From a virus: DNA of 64,000 nucleotides. This document shows, piece by piece, positions 44,248 to 53,261 of the stretch. The position numbers and the translations under genes are program-made. Where the stretch lies: the IMG/VR virus record IMGVR_UViG_3300030118_004979, positions 2,180-66,179 of that record. The stretch is one strand, 5' to 3'. The notes under the pieces are model-generated. The model saw only the letters and a list, made by a program, of their open reading frames with translations, was not told the DNA's origin and ran no database searches. Each line of letters begins with the position of its first letter. Positions within the stretch are counted from its first letter, which is position 1.

Positions 44248-44972
44248 TATTTACTATTTTCTATTTCTTGTATATAAGAGCTTTCATTTAGTTTTGACTG
44301 TGATACTTCTTCAAGTTCAAGGCTTTTTGTTTCTTCTTTTTTACCTGTTCTTAATTGATGTTTAAGTAGCGCGTATGTATCTCCATTATCTTTTAACCAA
44401 ACAATAGCTTGATCTTCAGTCAAACCAATATTTAATGTATTGTGTTTCCAAACACCATTTACTTTATTAAGTATTTTTTTATCTAAAGCTTTTTTCAAAA
44501 ATATTCTATGCTCCTTATCTATGTCATTTAGGTAAGACATAAACTTTTCTGGATTCTCATTAGCTATTTGAATTACTTTAGCTCTTAACAGCATTTCTTC
44601 CATTTTACTATCTACACCTAAAATCAAAGATAAATCTCTTAGATCTCTTTCTTCTAGTTTGCTAGCTGTAGTTATAGCTTTAGCGCTTTCAATAGAGCTT
44701 TTGGCTTTTTGCTGTTCATTACTTGAAATATCTTCTATTGTAAATTTGCCTCTGATCAATGGATGATCTTTTAAAAATTCATATAACCTTTTGTCATATT
44801 CTTTGTTAATGTCTAAAGTAACTATAGCTTGAAACATTTCAAAGCCCGATACTTTTATTCCATTAATATCAATGAGTTCTTTTAATCTACCCTCTCTGTC
44901 TTTATAATTTCCAAACTTACAGTAATTAAACTTGCCTGGATTATTTGATTTGATTAATACTATGTGTTTCAT
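44247..44972 (-). CDS. Helical protein of unknown function in the capsid-connector operon
   Basis: 241 residues, mostly charged helices. The start (KHIVLIKSNNPGKFNYCKFG) is beta-like; the middle contains LEERDLRDLSLILGVDSKME and a predicted coiled coil, and the end is Glu/Ser-rich. No catalytic motif. It overlaps the downstream gene by 1 base. Could be a capsid accessory or assembly factor. Confidence 0.55.
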   Translation of the reverse strand: MKHIVLIKSNNPGKFNYCKFGNYKDREGRLKELIDINGIKVSGFEMFQAIVTLDINKEYDKRLYEFLKDHPLIRGKFTIEDISSNEQQKAKSSIESAKAITTASKLEERDLRDLSLILGVDSKMEEMLLRAKVIQIANENPEKFMSYLNDIDKEHRIFLKKALDKKILNKVNGVWKHNTLNIGLTEDQAIVWLKDNGDTYALLKHQLRTGKKEETKSLELEEVSQSKLNESSYIQEIENSK

Positions 44973-44996
44973 TTTTCTTTTTTTAATTAATACTCC

Positions 44997-45203
44997 TTAT
45001 TTGCTTATTGTTTTTCCTTTTCTTTCTCTTACAACCTTACCATTTTCTATCCAAGTTTTATTAGCAGACTCAGTCTTCCATTTAAAACCTGACTTGCCTC
45101 CAATATTAAATCTTACTTGATTTTTTTTAGCATCCTCTACTTGTTTTTTTTCCCAAGCTTCTGGATCTTTAGCTATACTTTTTAAAAAATCTATAAAATT
45201 CAT
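44997..45203 (-). CDS. Small basic protein of unknown function
   Basis: 68 residues, Lys-rich (ENGKVVRERKGKTISK), starting with a short helix (FIDFLKSIAKDPEAWEKKQV). Preceded by a -7-like element at 45208-45215 only 4 bases from the ATG. Possibly a structural or DNA-binding accessory. No family recognised. Confidence 0.5.
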   Translation of the reverse strand: MNFIDFLKSIAKDPEAWEKKQVEDAKKNQVRFNIGGKSGFKWKTESANKTWIENGKVVRERKGKTISK

Positions 45204-45207
45204 ATTA

Positions 45208-45215
45208 CAAATATA
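45208..45215 (-). promoter_or_regulatory. Possible -7 element (TATATTTG)
   Basis: TATATTTG on the - strand fits TAnnTTTG but lies only 4 bases from the next ATG, implying a nearly leaderless message. It follows a GC-rich hairpin at 45225-45243. No TTTG is seen at the right distance. Confidence 0.3.
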
Positions 45216-45224
45216 AAGAATTTT

Positions 45225-45243
45225 GGGAGAGCATAAAGCTCCC
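45225..45243 (-). terminator. Weak hairpin after the decoration-like gene
   Basis: GGGAG (45225-45229) and CTCCC (45239-45243) can pair around a 9-base loop. On the - strand AAAATTC follows rather than a clean T-run, so this is a weak terminator candidate or just a structured spacer before the next gene. Confidence 0.3.
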
Positions 45244-45266
45244 CCTTAATTCAATATCTACATTTA

Positions 45267-45830
45267 TTATGCAGATGCAGATAATACTACACTAGCAGTT
45301 GCAATAGCAACAGTGTTGTATCCAGTTAAATGCCAGTTAGCACCATCACAAAGACAAGTTATTCTCATACCTTCTAGGTCTTGAGAAGCACTTCCGTCAA
45401 TAGTTAACTTAGAAGCATCACCATCTACATCTCTAGCTGTACTATTAGCAGCACCATGTGCTATAGTTCCATAAAAATCTACTGCGTCAGCACCAGTAGT
45501 TAATATAAAATCTGCATCATCGTCACTATCAACTAAAAAACAAAAATCGTAGTATACACCAGCCGATGTAGCCGCCGTAGGTAATGTTATTGTAATATCA
45601 TTATCTACTGCAGATAAATCTACCGTATATAAAGTTCCAGATTCTGCTGTTGTTAATTGTCTAGTTACAGCAGATGCGTTAGTTAATGCCTCAACAGGTC
45701 TTGCTACCACCATGTGTGGAGCAAATTTTGCTTCATCACCAGCAGCTAAAGCACCGTTAGAAGTATCAACTCCTGCTGTAAACTTTTTGATTGCAGTTCT
45801 TAATTTATTAAAATCAAATTTTATTGCCAT
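45267..45830 (-). CDS. Head decoration-like protein
   Basis: 187 residues, Ala/Thr/Asp-rich. After a short helical start (MAIKFDFNKLRTAIKKFTAG), beta-rich segments (TLYTVDLSAVDNDITITLP, VYYDFCFLVDSDDDADFILT, LDLEG not exact) fold into what looks like a small jelly-roll or capsid-surface domain. It is encoded just after the major capsid protein and the 100-residue protein and is set off by a terminator on its upstream side, which suggests independent, high expression. Function inferred. Confidence 0.6.
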   Translation of the reverse strand: MAIKFDFNKLRTAIKKFTAGVDTSNGALAAGDEAKFAPHMVVARPVEALTNASAVTRQLTTAESGTLYTVDLSAVDNDITITLPTAATSAGVYYDFCFLVDSDDDADFILTTGADAVDFYGTIAHGAANSTARDVDGDASKLTIDGSASQDLEGMRITCLCDGANWHLTGYNTVAIATASVVLSASA

Positions 45831-45854
45831 TTTTCTAAATTTATTATAGTTATT

Positions 45855-45896
45855 AAAAAAGAGGCCTGCATAAAGGCACGATCTTCTACAGACCTC
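45855..45896 (-). terminator. Intrinsic terminator after the capsid unit
   Basis: On the - strand GAGGTCTG (45896-45889) pairs with CAGGCCTC (45868-45861), eight pairs with one G-U, and a T6 run follows (45860-45855). It is the strongest terminator in the late block and ends the portal-scaffold-capsid transcript, which implies a separate promoter for the decoration-like gene downstream; none was clearly seen in the gap. Confidence 0.75.
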
Positions 45897-45912
45897 CGTT
45901 AGTTATTTATTG

Positions 45913-46215
45913 TTATGCGGATTTATTATAATTCGCAACAGCGGTAATATCTGGGTGAGCAAACGCACTATTCAGACCATCAGCTATAGTAATGACACCG
46001 CTTGCAGTTGCAGCAATTCTTGCTACTTCTTTAGCTACGTCATCAGCCTTGCCTGAAGTACATGTCAGTTCAACACTACCTGCACCTCCGTCATCTCCTG
46101 CGAAATGAACATCAACTGCGGTAGCGCTTATTACTTCTATGTGGTGTATTTTTTCAACAGATACATAAGCACCATCATCTGCGTCTTTAACAAATCCTAA
46201 AAAAGCTCTAGGCAT
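45913..46215 (-). CDS. Small capsid-associated protein
   Basis: 100 residues. It starts MPRAFLGFVKDADDGAYVSVEKIHHIE and has a C-terminal helix with IAATASGVITIADGLNSAFA. Similar short proteins occur right after the major capsid gene in marine phages. It is probably a minor capsid or decoration protein; no enzyme motif. Confidence 0.6.
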   Translation of the reverse strand: MPRAFLGFVKDADDGAYVSVEKIHHIEVISATAVDVHFAGDDGGAGSVELTCTSGKADDVAKEVARIAATASGVITIADGLNSAFAHPDITAVANYNKSA

Positions 46216-46242
46216 AATTTCTAAATTTTTAAGGGTTAATAA

Positions 46243-47784
46243 TTACGATGCACTCAATATACCACAAGACAATGGGTTTCTAACTAGAAGACCAGTTTCA
46301 GAAAGCACGTGTGCTTCAAACTTGTCATCTGCATTAGCAGCCAAAATTGCGCTTTGGTCATAAGGGTTTACCATACCAGCTACATACTTCTTAATCATAC
46401 TTCTATTTGTTCCTTCAGCTCCTTTAGTAACCATCTCAATGTTAGAAACACCTGATGTTCTTCCGAAGTCTAGGAATACCATTTTTGCAGACTCTTTTAA
46501 TCTGTTGTCACCAAACGAGTTAGTTCCACCAGCAACAGAATGTAAATTTGGATCATCAAATACTGGGCAGTGAGCAATAGTAATTTTATTACCCAATGCA
46601 CTATATGAAGTAAAGTTAGCGCCTAAATCAACATCACCACTTACACCTTGCATTGAACCACCAGTGAAAGCACCAGCAGGAGCAACAATAAGATCTTTCA
46701 TAGCTCTGTGGAACGCTAATCTTCCTTCTGTACCAGTCATTACAACATACTCATTACCTTCAGCTGAAGTAGCATTAAGAGATATCTTAGCGATAAACTC
46801 AGTAATAATATCTTCAGTTAAAGATCCTAAAGTATAAGATGCTTGGTTAGATGAATCAATTTGTGCTAATAGCCCATCACCAGTAACAATAGAAGTTGCT
46901 AATGTTCCTGATAATCCTGTTGCAGAACTGATAATAGAATCTGGTCTAGCAACACCTGAACTTTCATTAGTAATTGATTTTCTTCCATACCATCTTTGTA
47001 GTTCTTGTTGATACATAAACTCATCCATCATCATTTGCTCTTTAGTGAAGTACCAAAGTCTTGAACCATTGTTTTCAATCCAAGAAACATCTGTAAGGTC
47101 TTTACCTGATACAGAAACTTTCTTTCTCATTGTAGTTAAATAGTTCTTGTGTGTTGAAGGATAAACGTAGTTTTCACCTACATCTGAACCGTTAGATCCA
47201 TTTGGAAATGCAGATCCAATTGAAGCAATAATAGCTTCATCAGCAACATCAGTTTCTAACAAAGGCTGTGCGCTTGCATCAATCATTTCAAATTTTACAA
47301 TGAAATCAGTTGAAGCAGCAGAACCTGATGAGTTTGCTACTGGATCTTCCAATACAACAGCAACAGCTCCTGATTGAAATCTAACCATATCAAATTTATT
47401 TAAGAAATTACCAGTTCTTGTTCCAGCTGTACCATCAATGATAACTTCAAATACATCACCATTAGCATCTGCAGCATCTAATATAATTCCAGTTGTAGAT
47501 GTTGGTGAACTTGTAAATGATGTATCAGCAGATACTCCTTTAAAGAAACCAGTAGAAAATGATGGAGCGTTATATCTTCCCATAACTTTCCATTCAAATG
47601 AGTTGTCCCCTAGGACTTTCTCAGTAGCGAATCTTCCTGTTCTCTCTAACAGGTAAGTCGCAGCATAACGAGGATACTGTTGAATTAAAGTTCTAGCAAT
47701 CTCTGGGTATTGCATTAGAGCTGTGTTCAACGCATTCTCGGCCGTAGTACCTGAACCGTAGGTACCTGTATAAACTCTAGCCAT
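46243..47784 (-). CDS. Major capsid protein
   Basis: 513 residues with the order expected of an HK97-fold capsid protein: N-arm-like start (TAENALNTALMQYPEIARTL), then RYNAPSFSTGFFKGV and a long helix (WYFTKEQMMMDEFMYQQELQRW quoted partly: KEQMMMDEFMYQQELQRW), and later FGDNRLKESAKMVFLDFGRT. It lies after the scaffold-like gene and portal, the standard order. The A-rich leader (TTAAAAATAAAAAAATGG) suits strong translation. Family assignment by position and style, not by a search. Confidence 0.75.
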   Translation of the reverse strand: MARVYTGTYGSGTTAENALNTALMQYPEIARTLIQQYPRYAATYLLERTGRFATEKVLGDNSFEWKVMGRYNAPSFSTGFFKGVSADTSFTSSPTSTTGIILDAADANGDVFEVIIDGTAGTRTGNFLNKFDMVRFQSGAVAVVLEDPVANSSGSAASTDFIVKFEMIDASAQPLLETDVADEAIIASIGSAFPNGSNGSDVGENYVYPSTHKNYLTTMRKKVSVSGKDLTDVSWIENNGSRLWYFTKEQMMMDEFMYQQELQRWYGRKSITNESSGVARPDSIISSATGLSGTLATSIVTGDGLLAQIDSSNQASYTLGSLTEDIITEFIAKISLNATSAEGNEYVVMTGTEGRLAFHRAMKDLIVAPAGAFTGGSMQGVSGDVDLGANFTSYSALGNKITIAHCPVFDDPNLHSVAGGTNSFGDNRLKESAKMVFLDFGRTSGVSNIEMVTKGAEGTNRSMIKKYVAGMVNPYDQSAILAANADDKFEAHVLSETGLLVRNPLSCGILSAS

Positions 47785-47867
47785 TTTTTTATTTTTAAAT
47801 TAATTAAACATTTTACTTTGTCCAATTAACTTTCAACTCTATGCAGTCTTTGACTTACTATTTAAGT

Positions 47868-48899
47868 TTACTCTGTCATGAACGCTTTTGGATCAAACTT
47901 ACCAGACTTTACTTTAAAGTTTGGCTTGCTTTTTCCAGTGTTAAGGTTTGGTGAGACTATACTATTCATTATAGCGGCTTTGCCGTCCTCTAAACCTTGA
48001 GTCCGAAGAATTTTTTCAATCTGCTTTCTGTAAAGCATGAACATAGCTACGTCTGCGACATTGGCATGACTACTGTAAATATCGTCCATCATTTTACTTG
48101 TTGCATATCTATATACTTCTTCTTTCTGTTTTTTTGTCACCTTCCCGCCCATGAACTCATTCATGTCTTTGATTGTATTTTGTAATTCTTTTTTTGCTTT
48201 TTCTGCATTAGCCTTTTGTGCAGCAGCTGCACTTTGCTGTTGTTTTTTTAAGGTATTAGTATGCGACTCAATTGCATTGTTAATAACCTTTTTTACCTCT
48301 TTAGCTTTGATTTTAAGCATACCAGAGTCTTCTAGCTTGTCTAGTGACTCCTCAATTTCTGCATCATCCATGCCATTAGCTTTTAGTTCCTCACCTACTA
48401 AATCTCTGTCATTCAATGCTAAAAATTTTTGTAGTTGAACCACCTGAGTGTTAGATGTATCAACCTCTGGTCTTTGTGCTAAATCATTTAATGTGTTAAT
48501 AATTTCTTCTTTACTTGCACCCTCTATTCCTAATTCTTTAGAAACATCAGACCAGTTTATTTCAGAACTTGTTTGCTCATTGCTTTCAACTTCCTTTTTT
48601 TCTTCACCTTCCCAATTGTAGGATTCTTCTTTACTAGCCTCTGTAGTTTCTTCATCTTTGTTCCATGACCAGCCCTCCTCTTCTTGTGATTTTTCTTCAG
48701 ATCCATCAGTAGACTCAACTGTATTTCCCTCAGTATTTTCTGTTGTTTCTTCCTCTTTTGATTCTTCAGAAATCGGTTTATCGGAAGCAAAAGCCAATGG
48801 ATTAAACTTTTCATCACTTTCATTTTGTGGTGTTTCTTGTGTTTCTATTTCTGCTGCTTGTTCAACAGCTTCTACTATTTTTGATTCTTCTTTTGCCAT
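47868..48899 (-). CDS. Scaffold-like protein
   Basis: 343 residues. Residues 1-120 are extremely acidic (SKEEETTENTEGNTVE and similar), followed by helical, Ala/Lys/Gln-rich coiled coil (TLKKQQQSAAAAQKANAEK) and a basic C-terminus (KSKPNFKVKSGKFDPKAF). This acidic-to-basic helical composition next to the capsid gene is typical of internal scaffolds that are removed during maturation. The C-terminal basic part would bind the capsid. No protease domain is seen. It has its own -7 element at 48926. Confidence 0.65.
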   Translation of the reverse strand: MAKEESKIVEAVEQAAEIETQETPQNESDEKFNPLAFASDKPISEESKEEETTENTEGNTVESTDGSEEKSQEEEGWSWNKDEETTEASKEESYNWEGEEKKEVESNEQTSSEINWSDVSKELGIEGASKEEIINTLNDLAQRPEVDTSNTQVVQLQKFLALNDRDLVGEELKANGMDDAEIEESLDKLEDSGMLKIKAKEVKKVINNAIESHTNTLKKQQQSAAAAQKANAEKAKKELQNTIKDMNEFMGGKVTKKQKEEVYRYATSKMMDDIYSSHANVADVAMFMLYRKQIEKILRTQGLEDGKAAIMNSIVSPNLNTGKSKPNFKVKSGKFDPKAFMTE

Positions 48900-48925
48900 A
48901 TTAATTTAATTTTTGTTCCCAAATG

Positions 48926-48933
48926 CAAAGATA
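48926..48933 (-). promoter_or_regulatory. Promoter -7 element (TATCTTTG)
   Basis: TATCTTTG on the - strand in the 42-base gap after the portal gene, 26 bases before the scaffold ATG. It matches TAnnTTTG. The -33 position (about 48953) reads GTTC, not TTTG, so it is a partial promoter. It could boost scaffold and capsid expression relative to portal. Confidence 0.45.
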
Positions 48934-48941
48934 ATAATTTT

Positions 48942-51230
48942 TTAAATATCTTGAACTGCCCTGTCAAGCTCTTGTCTTGCTGTTTTTTCACCAACAGTTG
49001 TTTCAGGAGTTTCTTGATTTTTTTCTCTCATTCTTAATTCTGAATCTGCCACCTTTTTTATCATAGCAGAAGATTCTTTTGCATCATTAATATCACGCTG
49101 CGCATCTGTTTGCATCTTAGCAATTTTTATTTTAGTTTCAGCCTCTATATTAGCTATGTCTTTTTTAGCATCATTATCAACTTGTTTCAATGCTAATTGT
49201 TGTTGTATTTCAGCTTCCTTAGCTTGTTGAGCCATTTGTTGCTGTTGCATTAATATTTGTTGTTGCTGATCTTGCATACGTTTCATTTGCTCCATACCCT
49301 GCTCTAAAACTTTTTCAGCTTCAGTCATGGTATCAGCTTTTAACACTTTTATAACATTAAGAAGATCCACATTTCCTGATTGTAATGCTGCTTGTGATAA
49401 TTGCTGAACAACTTGTTTCATTGCATCATCTTTACCACTATCTCCAACATATACACCAAAATCTTGTAATGCTATGTTAGGCAAAACATTTAAAAATTTA
49501 TATGCACCGTCTCCTAAAATCATACCAGCTTTTTTACCACCAGCCCAACATATTTTCATAAGATTACAAAGTCTTTCAAAAACTCTTTGCTTAACTTCAG
49601 AGTGTGCTTGAAACCAGCTTTCTGTAATTGTTGCTGATTGCACCACACTTCTTTGCACGTTACCCACATATTCATATTGTCCTACAGCCCCTTCTCTTTG
49701 TCTACTAACGCCTGATATTTGTCCAGCCATTTCTTCTAACATAATTTTTAAATTAATTAGTTGCTGAACAGATTGTGATAATGTAAAGTCAATTTGCTGA
49801 AACTGATTAAATGAACTAATTTGATTACCCTCATCTTTGGAGTTTATAGGTATAATACCATCAGTCTTTAAATGATAAAGGACTGTCTGTATATCCATAC
49901 CTGCATTTGTAGGAAGCTGAGATACATCGTATACTACAGCCTTACCACCTGATCTTGCCATAGCTAGTTCTATTTGATAGATTACTATGTTATATAACAT
50001 TTGAATATTATCTAATAAATCAACTAATGATATAGGTTTGCCTGTTGTATTATTATATATACAACCTACATAAGACAATGGTGTAGTTCCAGGATCATCA
50101 ACACTTCTTACTTGATTACTTCTTCTTGTAGCGTTTACTAAAATCTTACCACCAATTTTTGTAGCTTGCCATATATCATCTACATATTTAACTTCAACAG
50201 TTTCTCCTTTTCTAGCTTTATAAGTATCTTTTACTAGCTTTCTGAATGGTCTATTAGGATCGTATTTATTATCTGAAACTTTAAATTTCAATGCTCTTAA
50301 AGATTTCCACTCACAAGATACCACGCGTATTCTAGTTTCTTTACCATAACCAGCATCTATCCAATCAAAAGAACTATTATAATATTTTAAGTCAGGAGAA
50401 CCACCATAAAGGTTTCTCATTTTATCCAACTCAACTAAATCGCTTTCTGTAAGATCTTCTTTAAACTCATCGTTAATTTCATTTACAGTCATATATCTTT
50501 CTTCGCCCACCCAGCTAGCATCATCTAAATAATCAGAATGTGAAGCACCATCAAAAACAATAGTTCTTGGATCTACACGCCTTACATATGGATCACCATT
50601 TTTAATGTAAGTTTTATAAAAAGATTTACCTGTTACTAATAAATCTCTAAACCCTTCTTTAAAAATATCTTTAACATGATATCTATTGATTATATATTCT
50701 AAACCATCTTGCGCCACCTCTTCTACCATTTCACGATAGTTATATTTCATATAAGTTTCTATATCTTCTGGCACAGCTATACCCTTACCTTGATCTTTAA
50801 TTCTTATACCTTGTGTTTCTTCAAACTCTTGATGTATGTCTTTCAGCAAATCTGTCATTATAAGACCAACTTTGAAATCATGTTTTCTTAAAACAGCTTC
50901 TTTGTTTACCGTAGATACTTTCATATCTAAAGGTCTACGTAAAGACTCACCAACTAATAAATCTATTTTAGGTGTGATAATGGGATAGTTTACAAGTCTA
51001 GCTGGATATGTTAATCCATATTGTTCTGTAATATAAGCATAGTCATCTTGATTTAGTTGACCATTATATATTTGATAATTTCTTATGTCTTTAGCTCTGC
51101 CTTCTTCATAGTTGTTTCCATCATAAGACATAAAACTAATTATTGAGTCTAGAACCTGCTCACACCATTCAGGAGTTTTTTCTTCCTCTGGTATTATTAA
51201 CGCAGGCATTGATGTGTAATTATTCTTCAT
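48942..51230 (-). CDS. Portal protein
   Basis: 762 residues. The N-terminus (ITPKIDLLVGESLRRPLDMK) matches the pattern of crAss-like portal proteins (YLLGE..KRPFN type), and a long helical region with Gln-rich coiled coil sits near 610-730 (MKRMQDQQQQILMQQQQMAQ). The portal forms the dodecameric ring through which DNA enters and leaves. It follows large terminase by 2 bases. The Gln-rich helix probably projects into the capsid. Confidence 0.75.
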   Translation of the reverse strand: MKNNYTSMPALIIPEEEKTPEWCEQVLDSIISFMSYDGNNYEEGRAKDIRNYQIYNGQLNQDDYAYITEQYGLTYPARLVNYPIITPKIDLLVGESLRRPLDMKVSTVNKEAVLRKHDFKVGLIMTDLLKDIHQEFEETQGIRIKDQGKGIAVPEDIETYMKYNYREMVEEVAQDGLEYIINRYHVKDIFKEGFRDLLVTGKSFYKTYIKNGDPYVRRVDPRTIVFDGASHSDYLDDASWVGEERYMTVNEINDEFKEDLTESDLVELDKMRNLYGGSPDLKYYNSSFDWIDAGYGKETRIRVVSCEWKSLRALKFKVSDNKYDPNRPFRKLVKDTYKARKGETVEVKYVDDIWQATKIGGKILVNATRRSNQVRSVDDPGTTPLSYVGCIYNNTTGKPISLVDLLDNIQMLYNIVIYQIELAMARSGGKAVVYDVSQLPTNAGMDIQTVLYHLKTDGIIPINSKDEGNQISSFNQFQQIDFTLSQSVQQLINLKIMLEEMAGQISGVSRQREGAVGQYEYVGNVQRSVVQSATITESWFQAHSEVKQRVFERLCNLMKICWAGGKKAGMILGDGAYKFLNVLPNIALQDFGVYVGDSGKDDAMKQVVQQLSQAALQSGNVDLLNVIKVLKADTMTEAEKVLEQGMEQMKRMQDQQQQILMQQQQMAQQAKEAEIQQQLALKQVDNDAKKDIANIEAETKIKIAKMQTDAQRDINDAKESSAMIKKVADSELRMREKNQETPETTVGEKTARQELDRAVQDI

Positions 51231-51232
51231 AT

Positions 51233-53047
51233 TTAACTTAATTGCATCGGTATACCTTTGTATCCCATTTTATAATATTTAAAACCTAAATCTTTTTTAT
51301 CTTCTTTTTCAGTTACTTGTATTCTGTAGTTGTCTATATTATGTATTAAGCATAATCCAAAGGCCATAGCTCGGTCTGTATTTTGTAATCCATAATTAGC
51401 AAGTTCATCTATCAAATCCAAAAACCAAATATCTTCAATATTTTCTCTTATATAATCATCAATTAAATCTTCAAGTAAAGACTTAATCTGTTTGTTCATA
51501 TGCACACCATATCTATTCCTTGTTTTTGAACCAGGGTTGTGTGCTGACTCTGGTTTTTCTTTTAAATATTTCAAGGCATTCATACGCTTGAAATAATCTA
51601 ATATGCCTATCTTTGTGTACTCAACTAGCATTTTAGAATTATAATAAACTGCAAGTTTTAGTACACCGTCCCAAAAATCTTCTTTTTTAGGCGGTCTGTC
51701 AGTATACTCTGCTACGACATAATCGCAAGGAATATCTACATTTGCAAATCTACGATAAATTATCGCACTACCCAAAGAATCAGATGCTCCAGCTTTATCT
51801 TGATCATAAGAATCCACGCCACCTATATCTAAATTCTTAAATTCTGGCATGGGATGTGCCAATATTTTATATGGACCATTTGGGTGTGGTCTCCATTTAA
51901 CTCTAAAATCTTCTTCACCTAATTCCCAATCCAAATATCCACTTTGTATTTGACTTCTAAAATCTTTGCTGGATAGTATTCTTGATCTTTGTGCGTTCAG
52001 TAATGCTATATCAAATCTTGCTGAATGTGTATTAAGAAAAGCCTCTTCAACTGTTAATGGATAGTTTTGTATGTGTAAATTAAATGCCTGATTATCTCCT
52101 GACTTTTGTATATTATCTCTCTCTTCTGTAAGTTTTTCTAAGGCTTCTTGTTTCTTTTCTTTACCTGTTTTAATATCATAGTAGCCATAGTAAGCACGAT
52201 TAGCTGGTATAAACATTGGTATTAAATTATAAGCATCATGACTATAATACATGTCCATAAAATCTTTAGAGGCTTTAGTAATATCACCACCAGTACCCCC
52301 AATAATAGGTACACCAAATTGTATGTCCCCATCCATAAAACAAGCTTTAGATGACATATATGCATTCTTAAGTCTTTTAAATTCACCTGCTTCTTCAAAT
52401 ACCATTAACGATAAACGCTCACCTTTAAATACTTCTGGATTGTCCATAGTACGACAGATAATAGTTGATTGATAACCGCCCACTTCCCATTTACCGTCTT
52501 TGTTCTTTTGCTTATAACCACTACGCATTATATCACTAGTGTCTTTTAAAACAGAGTGTTTAAAGTTTGTATGAATACCATTCAATCCTTTTTTTGTTTT
52601 ATCAAAGAATGCGTCTGCTGTGGCTTGTAAACCTGCTGCTACCCCCACATCATTAAATGGAAAAAACGTATATTCATGGGCTATTGCACCAGAGTTCATA
52701 TAAGAAAACCCCTTGTCCCTAGCTTTAATTACTATCATCCCTTTTTGTTCTTGCTTGCAGGTTTCAATCAGATCAAAGTATTCATGATCCATTTCTCTGT
52801 ACCAAGGATTTATTAATGTTTTACGATTACCTTTAGTACCATCATTACCAAGTATCATATAATAATTTAAATAAAAATAATACTTGCCAGATATTTTTTT
52901 CATACCTTTTGGTTTAAAACCATTGATACATCTATCTGTTTCTCTACTCCAATATTCTTGATATTGAACAGAGTCTGGATTTAACTCAGGATGTCCGTGA
53001 TTAGCTATAGGTCTGTATTTTTGTGGATCTTTTTTTATTTTAGCCAT
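51233..53047 (-). CDS. Large terminase subunit (TerL)
   Basis: 604 residues. The ATPase domain has the degenerate Walker A KARDKGFSYM at 108-117 and Walker B LMVFEEAGE at 214-222. The RNase H-like nuclease domain starts near 400 with GGVDSYDQDKAG (409-420; D412 the likely metal ligand) and continues with DYVVAEYTDRP near 442-452. The enzyme packages DNA and cuts the concatemer. It is followed directly by portal, the standard order. The absence of a canonical GKT Walker A is normal for crAss-like and related TerLs. It overlaps the gene before it by 8 bases. Confidence 0.85.
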   Translation of the reverse strand: MAKIKKDPQKYRPIANHGHPELNPDSVQYQEYWSRETDRCINGFKPKGMKKISGKYYFYLNYYMILGNDGTKGNRKTLINPWYREMDHEYFDLIETCKQEQKGMIVIKARDKGFSYMNSGAIAHEYTFFPFNDVGVAAGLQATADAFFDKTKKGLNGIHTNFKHSVLKDTSDIMRSGYKQKNKDGKWEVGGYQSTIICRTMDNPEVFKGERLSLMVFEEAGEFKRLKNAYMSSKACFMDGDIQFGVPIIGGTGGDITKASKDFMDMYYSHDAYNLIPMFIPANRAYYGYYDIKTGKEKKQEALEKLTEERDNIQKSGDNQAFNLHIQNYPLTVEEAFLNTHSARFDIALLNAQRSRILSSKDFRSQIQSGYLDWELGEEDFRVKWRPHPNGPYKILAHPMPEFKNLDIGGVDSYDQDKAGASDSLGSAIIYRRFANVDIPCDYVVAEYTDRPPKKEDFWDGVLKLAVYYNSKMLVEYTKIGILDYFKRMNALKYLKEKPESAHNPGSKTRNRYGVHMNKQIKSLLEDLIDDYIRENIEDIWFLDLIDELANYGLQNTDRAMAFGLCLIHNIDNYRIQVTEKEDKKDLGFKYYKMGYKGIPMQLS

Positions 53048-53261
53048 ACCTTAATTTCCTGGTTGATCCTATGCCATATGGTCCTTTTCTTTTCTCTCTT
53101 GCCGCTAATTTATTATGATAATTAACCTCCAAACTTACACCATGTATTTTTTGTGCAATGTTATCGTATATTTTAGCTTTATCCAAATCTCCTCTATTAT
53201 AATTTTTATTATAAGCCCTAGTTAAATAACCTAATTTATATTCAAATTTTTTTTCACTCAT
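53040..53261 (-). CDS. Small basic protein before TerL
   Basis: 73 residues, basic, with helical segments (KAKIYDNIAQKIHGVSL) and a C-terminus KGPYGIGSTRKLRYG. It overlaps both neighbours (TerL by 8, the lectin-fold protein by 4). It may be an accessory of packaging; no family recognised. Confidence 0.5.
   Translation of the reverse strand: MSEKKFEYKLGYLTRAYNKNYNRGDLDKAKIYDNIAQKIHGVSLEVNYHNKLAAREKRKGPYGIGSTRKLRYG

Noticed and set aside
48151-48438. 95-residue + strand frame opposite the scaffold gene
   Set aside because: A Ser/Ala/Cys/Phe-rich antisense product of Glu/Lys-rich coding sequence; no start context.
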